Part shown: positions 6,651 to 13,661 of the stretch, one piece after another
Numbering within the stretch: the stretch's first letter is position 1
Layout of the letters: every line of letters starts with the position of its first letter
DNA from: UBA1783 sp964449115
GTDB lineage: Bacteria; Bacillota_I; Bacilli_A; Erysipelotrichales; Erysipelotrichaceae
Direction: 5' to 3'
NCBI GenBank assembly: GCA_964449115.1
Contig: CAYUXW010000033.1
Span: forward strand, 1-16,440
DNA: 16,440 nt
Position numbers and translations under genes: made by a program
Notes under the pieces: generated by a model
What the model saw: only the letters and a program-made list of their open reading frames with translations
Database searches by the model: none
What the model was told of the DNA's origin: nothing

Positions 6651-6857
6651 ATGGAAAAGGAAAATAATAAAAATAAATCCAAGCTTGCTGATGGTATCAG
6701 TAGTGTTATTGGCTTTGGTTTAGCTATTGGTGCAGCACTAGGCTTATTGCTGAACAATATAGGTCTATGGATTCCGGTAGGAATGTGTATGGGAATAGCT
6801 TTAGGGGCTGCTTTCAGCGGTAAAAAATCAGAGTCTGATAAAAAGAACGATAAATAG
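6651..6857 (+). CDS. Small glycine-rich membrane protein
   Basis: A 68-residue protein: charged N-terminus (MEKENNKNKSK), two short hydrophobic segments (about 13-32 and 37-54) rich in Gly and Ala with G-x-x-x-G-like spacing (GFGLAIGAALG, GMCMGIALGAA), and a charged tail (KKSESDKKNDK). Small two-helix proteins of this 'IPxGMxxGxxxGAA' kind are common in Firmicutes, but their function is not known to me. The ATG at 6651 has AAAAGGAGA seven bases upstream. An earlier in-frame ATG at 6609 lies upstream of this site and is less likely. It diverges from the DUF2089 operon and may be a regulatory or sensory partner, which is inference. A weak AT-only hairpin follows at about 6875-6900. Confidence 0.75.
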   Translation: MEKENNKNKSKLADGISSVIGFGLAIGAALGLLLNNIGLWIPVGMCMGIALGAAFSGKKSESDKKNDK

Positions 6858-6960
6858 CGGTGTTTAAGTTGTATTGAAAAAATTATTTTTTAATAGTATT
6901 TATATCTTTGGTTTCATTTGGCAAAAGATGTGTATTATGTCATTTTTAGTAAACTGATTT

Positions 6961-6983
6961 TTTTATGATTGGTTTTCATAAAA
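6961..6983 (+). repeat. AT-rich hairpin upstream of the TIM-barrel gene
   Basis: TTTTATGA (6961-6968) pairs perfectly with TCATAAAA (6976-6983) around a 7-base loop, and flanking TGATTTT/AAAATCA can add a bulged lower stem. It lacks G+C and a downstream T tract, so it is not a standard terminator. It could be an operator. No clear promoter is visible between it and the gene at 7056. Confidence 0.35.
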
Positions 6984-7055
6984 TCATTTTAGTATTAGAA
7001 TATATGTAACTGAACAGAAATTTTGATAGATAGTTTATAAAAGGAGATATTGATA

Positions 7056-7769
7056 ATGACAGATAATAAAATAAATGAAGAAAAAATCGCTCCAACAGTC
7101 AGCAGCTGGGCAAACGATGATCTGATAATAGTTCCTAAAGAAATATATAAGTGTTCTGGAATAATAATAAATGGAAAAAGAATCAAATCGCTGATATTTA
7201 CAACGGATGTGGCGATAATAATGAACAATAATGCTGATGCAATTTTTGCGGTTTATCCTTTTACTCCGCATCCTTCTATCTTTTCAGCCATAACAAGTGT
7301 TGCGCAAGCTCCTGTTTTTGCGGGTGTCGGAGGAGGAACTACAAAAGGGGAGAGAGCTAGAGAAATGGCGCTATTGGCGGAATCACAAGGTTGTATAGCA
7401 GTGGTGCTGAATGCTCCAGCTCCTGTAGAAACCTTTAAAGGGATAGCTAAAACTGTAATCTGTCCGATAGTAGCGACTGTTGTTTCTGAGTATACAGATA
7501 TTGAAGAAAAGATAGAAGCAGGTGCTTCAATTATCAATATCAGTGGTGGAGCAAATACGGTAAATATTATCAAAAAAATCAGAGAGAAATATCCTGATAT
7601 TCCGATAATCGCAACCGGAGGTCCTACTGCTGAGACAATTCTAGCTACAATTGAAGCTGGTGCTAATGCTATATCTTATACTCCGCCGACAAATGGAGAT
7701 TTATTTAGAATAAAAATGGACAAATACAGGGAAGCAGAAAAAGCCAGCTTCTTTGAAAATAAAGAATAA
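7056..7769 (+). CDS. Conserved TIM-barrel protein of unknown function
   Basis: A 237-residue cytoplasmic protein with a (beta/alpha)8 phosphate-binding look: FTTDVAIIMNNNADAIFAVYPF, the glycine-rich FAGVGGGTTKGERA, VVLNAP, VICPIVATVVSE, EAGASIINISGG, IPIIATGGPTAETILATIEAG and a final NAISYTPP. The IIATGG-plus-EAGANA ending resembles HisA/HisF, ThiE and KDPG-aldolase-type barrels, where it holds a phosphate. Close relatives are usually annotated only as 'hydrolase'; I know of no proven reaction. The ATG at 7056 has AAGGAG nine bases upstream, while the in-frame TTG at 7050 is too close to it. Monocistronic, ending in a bidirectional terminator shared with the purine permease. Confidence 0.8.
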   Translation: MTDNKINEEKIAPTVSSWANDDLIIVPKEIYKCSGIIINGKRIKSLIFTTDVAIIMNNNADAIFAVYPFTPHPSIFSAITSVAQAPVFAGVGGGTTKGERAREMALLAESQGCIAVVLNAPAPVETFKGIAKTVICPIVATVVSEYTDIEEKIEAGASIINISGGANTVNIIKKIREKYPDIPIIATGGPTAETILATIEAGANAISYTPPTNGDLFRIKMDKYREAEKASFFENKE

Positions 7770-7794
7770 AAATTTTCTATCGATAAGGCAAGAA

Positions 7795-7826
7795 AAAACC
7801 CTCTTATTTTTCAATAAAAGGGTTTT
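7795..7826. terminator. Bidirectional terminator between TIM-barrel gene and permease
   Basis: AAAACCC (7795-7801) pairs with GGGTTTT (7820-7826), with further AT pairing inside. T runs follow on both strands (TTTTATTAT on plus, TTTTTTCTT on minus). It serves both convergent genes. Confidence 0.88.
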
Positions 7827-7844
7827 ATTATGTCTGTTATTTTA

Positions 7845-9191
7845 CTAAGATAACCACAGATTTATAATAAATAAAATGTCACTCACTAATATGATTGGGT
7901 GCAGTTTTTTAAAGTTTCCTTTACAGATTTGAACAAAAGTATAAAGGAAGAAACCAACCATGACACCATTGGTGATGCCATAGCTTAAAGCCATAAAACA
8001 TCCTGCTCCCATTGATGGTAAAGCTTCATCTAAATCTGCCCAGTCAATTTCTTTGAAAGCAGATAACATCATAACACCGACAATTACCAGTGCAGGAGCA
8101 GTTGCTGCTGCTGGAATAGCACTGACAAGTGAAGCAAATGGTAAGCTTAAGAAGAAACAGGCTCCAACAACAAGTGATACCAGACCAGTTTTCCCGCCGG
8201 CACCAATGCCAGCTGCCGATTCAACATAAGTTGTGGTAGGAGATGTTCCTAAAACAGCACCAATAGGAGTTGCGATAGCATCGGCAAATAAAGCTTTATC
8301 CATTTTAGAACTGAAACCATGACCGGTGTCCATTTTTTCGATATCTTCGTCCGTAAAGATACCGGTGGTTCTACCTGTACCTACAAAGGTACCGATAGTA
8401 TCAAAGTTATCTGAAATAGAGAAAGATAAGATGATTACTGAAACAGCAACAAACCCAGAAGGATTGGCAAATAGTTCACCTAAGCCCTTTGTTAAGGCAA
8501 TTCCAAACCAACCTTTGTAAGCAGCGAAAGCTTCGATAAGATTATAGGTACCACCACTGGCGGTGATATTTAATGGAATCCCAACAAGAGTAGAAACAAC
8601 AACACCAATCAAAATAGCTCCAGGAACCTTTTTAATTAATAAAAAGATTGTTGTAGCTAAACCAGCTAAAAATACTGTCAGTACTTTTACATCCATTGCG
8701 GTGTTAATCATAGGAATGCCTGCAAAAGAAACAAGTCCGATATTAACAACGCCGATATAAATGATAAAAATACCAATACCTCCAGCAATAGCGTTTTGTA
8801 AGAAGACAGGGATAGATTTAATAATATGTTTTCTGATATTAGTTACAGTAATTAAAACATTTATTAAGCCTGAAATTAATACAATTGCCAGGATAGCTGC
8901 AGGGCTGAAACCTAAAGCGCTTGACAATAGACCAGCAGCTAAAGAGTTTAGACCCAAACCAGGTGCTGTAGCATAAGGTACATTTGCGATAAGACCCATC
9001 AAAATTGTACAGATAGCACTTGACAGGATCGTCGCGATGTAAACCGCTCCGCTTCCACCATCTAACCCAGATAGGATAATAGGGTTAAGGGCAATAATGT
9101 AGGCCATAGCAGCGAAAGTAGTTAATCCTGCTGTTACCTCTGTGAGAACTGTTGTACCATTCTCTTTTAGTTTGAAAAATTTTTCAATCAT
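7845..9191 (-). CDS. NCS2-family purine permease (hypoxanthine/guanine/adenine type)
   Basis: A 448-residue polytopic membrane protein, the usual length for the AzgA/PbuG branch of nucleobase:cation symporters (440-450). Motifs: TFAAMAYIIALNP (25-37), the NCS2 loop YATAPGLGLNS (73-83), SDNFDTIGTFVGTGR (260-274) with the acidic residues that contact the purine, and GTSPTTTYVESAAGIGAGG (315-333), highly conserved in this branch. It should import purine bases by proton symport. The start has AAAAGGAG and lies about 23 bases from the inferred transcription start. That short leader leaves no room for the guanine riboswitch that often controls such genes, so any control must be by protein at the promoter. 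Single-gene unit. Confidence 0.93.
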   Translation of the reverse strand: MIEKFFKLKENGTTVLTEVTAGLTTFAAMAYIIALNPIILSGLDGGSGAVYIATILSSAICTILMGLIANVPYATAPGLGLNSLAAGLLSSALGFSPAAILAIVLISGLINVLITVTNIRKHIIKSIPVFLQNAIAGGIGIFIIYIGVVNIGLVSFAGIPMINTAMDVKVLTVFLAGLATTIFLLIKKVPGAILIGVVVSTLVGIPLNITASGGTYNLIEAFAAYKGWFGIALTKGLGELFANPSGFVAVSVIILSFSISDNFDTIGTFVGTGRTTGIFTDEDIEKMDTGHGFSSKMDKALFADAIATPIGAVLGTSPTTTYVESAAGIGAGGKTGLVSLVVGACFFLSLPFASLVSAIPAAATAPALVIVGVMMLSAFKEIDWADLDEALPSMGAGCFMALSYGITNGVMVGFFLYTFVQICKGNFKKLHPIILVSDILFIINLWLS

Positions 9192-9214
9192 GAATATTCT
9201 CCTTTTAAAAAGAG

Positions 9215-9244
9215 ACTATAGCATTTAAAAATGACCAAAGTCAA
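9215..9244 (-). promoter_or_regulatory. Promoter of the purine permease gene
   Basis: Minus strand TTGACT (9244-9239), 18 bases, TATAGT (9220-9215), with TGC just before the -10 giving an extended -10. Transcription starts about 6-7 bases after the -10, leaving a leader of about 20 bases. Confidence 0.8.
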
Positions 9245-9566
9245 GGAAAAACAACATATTTTACACCTGTTTTTAACAATTGAAGAAAGATACATATTTT
9301 AGTCTTTTTTTCTTTAGTTTCATAAAAAAGTTTGTTACAATGGCTATATCTACCCTAAATTTTTCCTAGGAAATATTGGATAATAATTTAATAACTTATA
9401 TTCATGAAAAATGATTGTATTTTTATTTAAATGTAACAGTCATTTATTTTTAGTGTCCAAATAATTACACAATAGCACTTTTGGAGTACCTATATTAATG
9501 AATTATGTACAGAAAAGTATTAAAATTAAATTAAAGATAAATAATAATTGTAATTGGATGACAACC
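9245..9566. other. AT-rich intergenic region with short inverted repeats
   Basis: About 320 bases with no gene that I can support. It holds a 12-base perfect palindrome TTTCCTAGGAAA (9362-9373) and a larger imperfect inverted repeat, AAATGATTGT near 9408 and ACAGTCATTT near 9435-9445. A TACAAT near 9336 and a TATATT near 9491 might be -10 elements for the nuclease pseudogene, but neither has a good -35. Confidence 0.45.
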
Positions 9567-10553
9567 ATGAATGTTTTAATAAAATATGAAGAATATTTTA
9601 AAAAAATTATCAATATTATTGAGACTGCCAAAGAAAGAGCATATCGCAAGGTAAACGAAGAACTTATTTTAATGTATCGAGATATGGGCAAATATTAGCA
9701 AACAGACAGAAAAGGCTGAATACGGTAATGCATTAATGCAAAATCTTGCTGGTTTTTTGCGGAAAACTACCCCGAATTGAAAGGTTTCAATCGTCGTGGA
9801 CTTTACAGAATGAAACAATTTTATGAACTTTATAAAGATAATGAAAAAGTGTCAACAGTGTTGACACAATTGACTTGGTCTAATCATTTAAAGATGATGT
9901 CTGCCTGTAAGACGATGGAAGAACGCATATTTTATATGAATATGTGTATTAAAGATAAATATAGTGCTAGAGAATTGGCAAGACAGATTGACAGTAGGTA
10001 TTATGAAAGATATATGCTATCTCAAAAACCGATAACCCCTGCAATCGAAGAATCAAGAAAGTCAACAGGAAAAGTGTTCCTCGACAATTATGTCCTTGAT
10101 TTTCTCGATGTTCCAGAGTCTGTTTCAGAACGTGATTTACAGAAGTCTATTATAAGAAATCTGAAAGATTTTATTCTTGAAATCGGAAAAGACTTCACTT
10201 TTATTGGAGAGGGTTATCGTGTTCAGGTGGGGAAGCACGATTATTATATCGATTTACTTTTCTACCACAGAGAACTTTCGTGTCTTGCAGCATTTGAACT
10301 TAAAATAGGTGAATTCAAACCTGAGTATTTAGGCAAGATGAATCTTTATTTGGAAGCTCTTGACAGGAAAATAAAAAAAGATAACGAAAATCCAAGCGTA
10401 GGTGTTATCCTTTGTGCAAGTAAGGATGGTGAGGTTGTAAAATTTGCCCTTAATCGTAGTTTGTCTCCAACGATGGTTTCTGAATATAATCTAAAGTTGA
10501 TTGATAAAAAACTGTTGCAAAGAAAATTAAAGGAATATATTGAGTTGGCATAA
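9567..10553 (+). pseudogene. Frameshifted PDDEXK nuclease (DUF1016/YhcG family)
   Basis: The intact family member would be about 330 residues. Three parts are visible. (1) 9567-9698 encodes MNVLIKYEEYFKKIINII through YRDMGKY and then hits TAG. (2) 9694-9766 in another frame encodes ISKQTEKAEYGNALMQNLAG and FLRK. (3) From 9765 in the first frame again: NYPELKGFNRRGLYRMKQF through the C-terminus. A 2-base loss at about 9693-9696 and a 1-base loss in the A run at 9763-9766 explain this; together they restore the frame. The C-terminal nuclease domain is whole: IDLLFY with Asp at 10251-10253 and FELKIGEF with Glu at 10296-10298, plus Lys two codons on. Family members act in DNA processing or defence, but the role is unsettled. 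The N-terminal helical domain is broken, so full-length product is unlikely. Base use is richer in G+C than the surroundings, which suggests transfer. Confidence 0.88.
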
Positions 10554-10697
10554 ACGATTATTGATAATGATGATTGAAAAGTCAAAAATGGCTACCGATG
10601 ATAAAATAATATTGGCTCTTATTTGACCAGATAAATTGAATGTTGGTATCAATGTCGTGTTAAATAAAAATCAAAATTTGAGTAAGGAGGATTTTTT
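10554..10697. other. Intergenic gap before the SIMPL gene
   Basis: About 140 bases. Short open frames here have no family resemblance and may be remnants from the same acquired segment as the nuclease. A TTGAAT near 10637 and TTAAAT 18 bases later could be a weak promoter for the SIMPL gene. No terminator is visible. Confidence 0.35.
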
Positions 10698-11351
10698 ATG
10701 CAAAAAACAATAACCGTAAAAGGTGAGGGCAAAGTAGTTGCTAAGGTTGATTATGTGCTAATTAAAATGAATTTGGAATCGGAAGATAAAGAATATCAAA
10801 AAGCTATGGATTTAGCGGCAGAGCGCATTGATAGTCTTAATAGCCTGCTAGTTAGCATTGGTTTTGAAAAAGATGATTTAAAAACTACCAATTTTAATGT
10901 TCGTACCATATACGATAGTGTTAAAGATAAAAATAGTAATTATAAGCAGGTATTTCGTGGATATTTGGTAATTCATGACTTAAAGTTGGGTTTTGATTTT
11001 GATAGTAAAAGACTTGCGAAAGTTTTAACTGCAATTTCAAAATGTGCTTCTAAACCACATTTATCAATTACTTTTACAATCAAGGATGAAACAGCTATTA
11101 AAGAAGAAATGTTACGTTTAACAGCCAGCAATGCTAGAAGGAAAGCTGAAATTCTTTGTGATGGCTCAGGGGTTAAATTAGGCGAACTTATTACGATTAA
11201 TTATAACTGGAATGAAATAGATATTTATTCTCATACCAGTTATGATTTACAAACAGAGGCTCTGGTACTAAGCCCAGCAAGAAATATAGAATTTACTCCC
11301 GATGATATTGAAGTAAAAGATAGCGCGACTTTTGTTTGGGAAATAATGTAA
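10698..11351 (+). CDS. SIMPL-domain (DUF541) protein without signal peptide
   Basis: A 217-residue protein. The SIMPL/DUF541 pattern is clear: ITVKGEGKVVAKVDYVLI at the N-terminus, the helix with DSLNSLLVSIGFEKDDLKTTNFNV, GYLVIHDLKLGF, LTAISKC, then TASNARRKAEILCDGSGVKLGELITIN and a C-terminal FTPDDIEVKDSATFVWEI. The family has no defined enzymatic role. Many members are exported or membrane-anchored; this one starts directly with the domain and should be cytoplasmic. The start is secure: AAGGAGG lies eight bases upstream. The stop is followed by a long hairpin terminator (11374-11404), so it is a single-gene unit ahead of tRNA-Thr. Confidence 0.88.
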   Translation: MQKTITVKGEGKVVAKVDYVLIKMNLESEDKEYQKAMDLAAERIDSLNSLLVSIGFEKDDLKTTNFNVRTIYDSVKDKNSNYKQVFRGYLVIHDLKLGFDFDSKRLAKVLTAISKCASKPHLSITFTIKDETAIKEEMLRLTASNARRKAEILCDGSGVKLGELITINYNWNEIDIYSHTSYDLQTEALVLSPARNIEFTPDDIEVKDSATFVWEIM

Positions 11352-11373
11352 TCAGTTATTAGATATGGTTGAA

Positions 11374-11404
11374 AAAGAAGAAGCTTTTTAAAGGCTTTTT
11401 CTTT
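11374..11404 (+). terminator. Terminator of the SIMPL gene
   Basis: AAAGAAGAAGC (11374-11384) pairs with GCTTTTTCTTT (11394-11404) with one G-T pair and a 9-base loop. The T-rich descending arm continues into ATCTTT. Confidence 0.75.
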
Positions 11405-11443
11405 ATCTTTAATGCGCGTTAATGTGCTGGCATGGTGATATCA

Positions 11444-11452
11444 TGATATTAT
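11444..11452 (+). promoter_or_regulatory. Candidate extended -10 promoter of tRNA-Thr
   Basis: TGATATTAT is an extended -10 and is identical to the one ahead of tRNA-Arg. It would start transcription about 9 bases before the tRNA. The -35 position (about 11424-11429, GTGCTG) is poor. An alternative TATAAT at 11457-11462 would start inside the tRNA. Confidence 0.4.
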
Positions 11453-11467
11453 TTATTATAATAGGAT

Positions 11468-11543
<76 letters not shown>

Positions 11544-11560
11544 TAAAGGAGGAAAAAGCT

Positions 11561-12403
11561 GTGAAAATTAAAAATGATTATATTCAATTAGAGATAATTG
11601 AAAGAGGTGGGGAAATCCAAAGTTTATTATTCGATAATAAAGAAGTAATGTGGCAGGGTGATCCAAATCACTGGACAGGGAAAAATCCAACACTTTTTCC
11701 ACTTGTCGGCAACACTTATAGTAAGGACTATCAAATTGATGGTAAAACCTATGCTATGAAAAATCATGGTTTAATCAGATATTATGATTTAAAGTGTGTT
11801 AAATGTGATGATGATGAAATAATTATGGAGCTAAAAGCTGATGAGGAAACCTTAAGCAAGTATCCATTCAATTTTATTTATCAGATTAAATATTCTTTAG
11901 ATAAAAATAGAGTAAATATTAACTATCGTATTAAAAATAATGGTGAAGTTGATATGCCTTTTACTTTTGGACTGCATCCAGGTTTCAATGTTGATAACTT
12001 TGAAGGAAGTTATCTAGAATATGAAAAGAAAGAAAAGGTTAAACAAATTGTCTTCAATGAAGGAGTGGTGTATGAAAAAGATGTCACTTTAGATAAATGG
12101 CCATTATCTTATGAAGAAATTATGAAATATCAGACAATTGTCTATAAAGGCTTAAAAAGCAAGTATTTCAAACTGGTTTTAAAAGACTATACAATTAAGC
12201 TTAATGCTGAAGGTTATCCATATTTCGCTATCTGGACCAGTGATGATAAGGCACCATTTATCTGTTTAGAGCCTTGGTATGGTCATGCAGACTTCCAGGA
12301 GAATAATGTAGACTTTAAAGATAGAGAAGGAATGATGTCTTTAAAACCTGGTGAAATTTTTGAAACAGGTTATAGCATTGAACTGATAAAAAATAATGTC
12401 TAA
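11561..12403 (+). CDS. Aldose 1-epimerase family protein (LacX-like)
   Basis: A 280-residue cytoplasmic mutarotase-type protein that should interconvert alpha and beta anomers of a hexose or hexose phosphate. It follows the LacX-like short form of the family: NPTLFPLVGN (42-51), KNHGLIRYYD with His69, PFTFGLHPGFN with His139 (the catalytic acid position in the family), and FICLEPWYGHAD with Glu237 (the catalytic base position). The start is GTG at 11561 with AAAGGAGG eight bases upstream. That site begins directly behind the tRNA-Thr CCA, so the mRNA leader after tRNA processing would be only about 17 bases. No sugar-utilisation genes are adjacent. A hairpin without a T tract follows (12413-12451). 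Confidence 0.9.
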   Translation: MKIKNDYIQLEIIERGGEIQSLLFDNKEVMWQGDPNHWTGKNPTLFPLVGNTYSKDYQIDGKTYAMKNHGLIRYYDLKCVKCDDDEIIMELKADEETLSKYPFNFIYQIKYSLDKNRVNINYRIKNNGEVDMPFTFGLHPGFNVDNFEGSYLEYEKKEKVKQIVFNEGVVYEKDVTLDKWPLSYEEIMKYQTIVYKGLKSKYFKLVLKDYTIKLNAEGYPYFAIWTSDDKAPFICLEPWYGHADFQENNVDFKDREGMMSLKPGEIFETGYSIELIKNNV

Positions 12404-12412
12404 AAAAAAGTT

Positions 12413-12451
12413 TTCTTAATGATGTCAAAAGTAAAGACATTTAGTTAAGAA
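12413..12451 (+). promoter_or_regulatory. Two-part hairpin between epimerase and LRR genes
   Basis: TTCTTAA (12413-12419) pairs with TTAAGAA (12445-12451), and inside it ATGTC (12422-12426) pairs with GACAT (12436-12440), separated by a small internal loop. It is followed by CCGGGTG, not by T, so it is not a standard terminator. It ends four bases before the possible GTG start of the LRR gene and could block or control translation there. Confidence 0.5.
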
Positions 12452-12455
12452 CCGG

Positions 12456-13601
12456 GTGTTCATAAAGAAAGTGAGTCTCAGGTTGGAAAAAGACTATAAA
12501 GAATTAAATATTACTTCAAAAGTGCCAGCAGGATTTAAGTATCATCTTTTTAATGATGGCACCATTGAGATTGCTGAAGTTAACAAATGGGAAAAGACCT
12601 TATCTGTTCCACAGAAAATTGATGACAAACCGGTTATCAGTATTGGAGAAAAAGCCTATGCTAAATGTTATTCTTCTGAAAAAATCAAACTTCCTGATAC
12701 TCTTGTCAGTATTAAAGATGATGCTTTCAATGATTGTATTTTTCTTGAAAGCATTGAGATACCTGATTCTGTCACTTTTATCGAAGATGGTGCATTCAGC
12801 TGTTGCACATCTCTTAAATACATCAAACTTCCTGCTTCTATCAAGAGTATAGAAAGATCAGTATTTTATAAATGTACATCGCTTAGTGAAATTATGCTTC
12901 CTAAATCTATCACAAATATAAGACCGGTTGCCTTTGCTGACTGTACCTCTTTGCAGAGAATTAAAATTCCTTCAGCTGTTACAGAAATAGAGCGCTATGT
13001 TTTTAGTGATTGCACTTCTCTTAGGACAGTTAATCTTCCACCAACTATTAAAAGCATAAATGATTACGCCTTTAGCAATTGTAGCTTTCTTTATACTATC
13101 AATCTTCCTGATTCTTTAACCAGAATAGAAGAGAACGCTTTTAGAAATTGTGCTTCACTAAAGAATATTAAGCTTCCTTCTTCTTTAACAAGTTTAGCCG
13201 ACAGTGTATTTTTTGGCTGTAAATCTCTTGAAGAAATAGTAATCCCTGATGCTGTCACATCTATAGGAGCAGCTGCATTTTACAATTGTTCAAATTTAAA
13301 AAATGTTAAACTGCCTTCCGTTATTAAAGTTATAGAAATGCGAATGTTTTATAACTGTTCATCCCTTAAACAAATTGTTCTTCCTAACCATCTAACAAGT
13401 ATTGAGGAGCTGGCATTTGGTGGTTGTACATCTCTAGAAACAATAACACTTCCTGCTTCGCTAAGAAAGATAGGTAAAAATATATTTAGTGATTGTACCT
13501 CACTTAAGACTGTCCAGTTCAAGGGTTCCAGAAAGCAGTGGAAAGAGCTGACTTTGAACATTTCTCTGGGATATGATAAAGAAGTTATTTTTGCTGATTA
13601 A
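12456..13601 (+). CDS. BspA-type leucine-rich repeat protein
   Basis: A protein of up to 381 residues. The front (GFKYHLFNDGTIEIAEVNKW, then KPVISIGEKAYAKC) is a typical LRR_5 opening. It is followed by twelve repeats of exactly 23 residues of the form 'C-T-S-L-x-x-I-x-L-P-x-S-[IL]-x-x-I-x-x-x-x-F-x-x', with Cys at 71, 94, 117 and every 23rd residue to 347, and a closing FKGSRKQW. Such proteins are usually surface or secreted, but no signal peptide, anchor or sorting motif is visible. The start is uncertain: GTG 12456 (weak GGG upstream), GTG 12471 and TTG 12483 are possible, a stop lies at 12432-12434, and there is no ATG near. Function unknown; binding is inferred from the fold. It ends with a bidirectional terminator. 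Confidence 0.85.
   Translation: MFIKKVSLRLEKDYKELNITSKVPAGFKYHLFNDGTIEIAEVNKWEKTLSVPQKIDDKPVISIGEKAYAKCYSSEKIKLPDTLVSIKDDAFNDCIFLESIEIPDSVTFIEDGAFSCCTSLKYIKLPASIKSIERSVFYKCTSLSEIMLPKSITNIRPVAFADCTSLQRIKIPSAVTEIERYVFSDCTSLRTVNLPPTIKSINDYAFSNCSFLYTINLPDSLTRIEENAFRNCASLKNIKLPSSLTSLADSVFFGCKSLEEIVIPDAVTSIGAAAFYNCSNLKNVKLPSVIKVIEMRMFYNCSSLKQIVLPNHLTSIEELAFGGCTSLETITLPASLRKIGKNIFSDCTSLKTVQFKGSRKQWKELTLNISLGYDKEVIFAD
12666..13496 (+). repeat. 69-bp tandem repeats in the LRR gene
   Basis: Twelve consecutive in-frame units of 69 bases, each ending at a Cys codon (TGT or TGC) and usually continuing with TCT-CTT (Ser-Leu). The units are diverged at base level, so duplication is old, but there are no indels between any of the thirteen Cys codons. 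Confidence 0.85.
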
Positions 13602-13637
13602 TTTATTTGTTTAAAACTTTAACAACAGTCAAAATAA

Positions 13638-13661
13638 AAGAGCCGATCTGGCTCTTGTTTT
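13638..13661. terminator. Bidirectional terminator between LRR gene and amidohydrolase
   Basis: AAGAGCC (13638-13644), 5-base loop, GGCTCTT (13650-13656). It is followed by GTTTTATTT on plus, and by TTATTTTG on minus. It serves both convergent genes and overlaps the amidohydrolase stop. Confidence 0.85.

Noticed and set aside
8326..8976. Several plus-strand open frames of 60-70 codons
   Set aside because: Antisense shadows of the permease gene, with no ribosome binding sites.
9192..9360. Purine riboswitch upstream of the NCS2 permease
   Set aside because: The promoter at 9215-9244 leaves only about 20 bases of leader, and no purine-aptamer core is visible.
12553..12852. Overlapping 99-codon frame inside the LRR gene
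   Set aside because: Out-of-frame shadow that does begin with ATG but lacks a ribosome binding site; the other frame shows clear LRR repeats.
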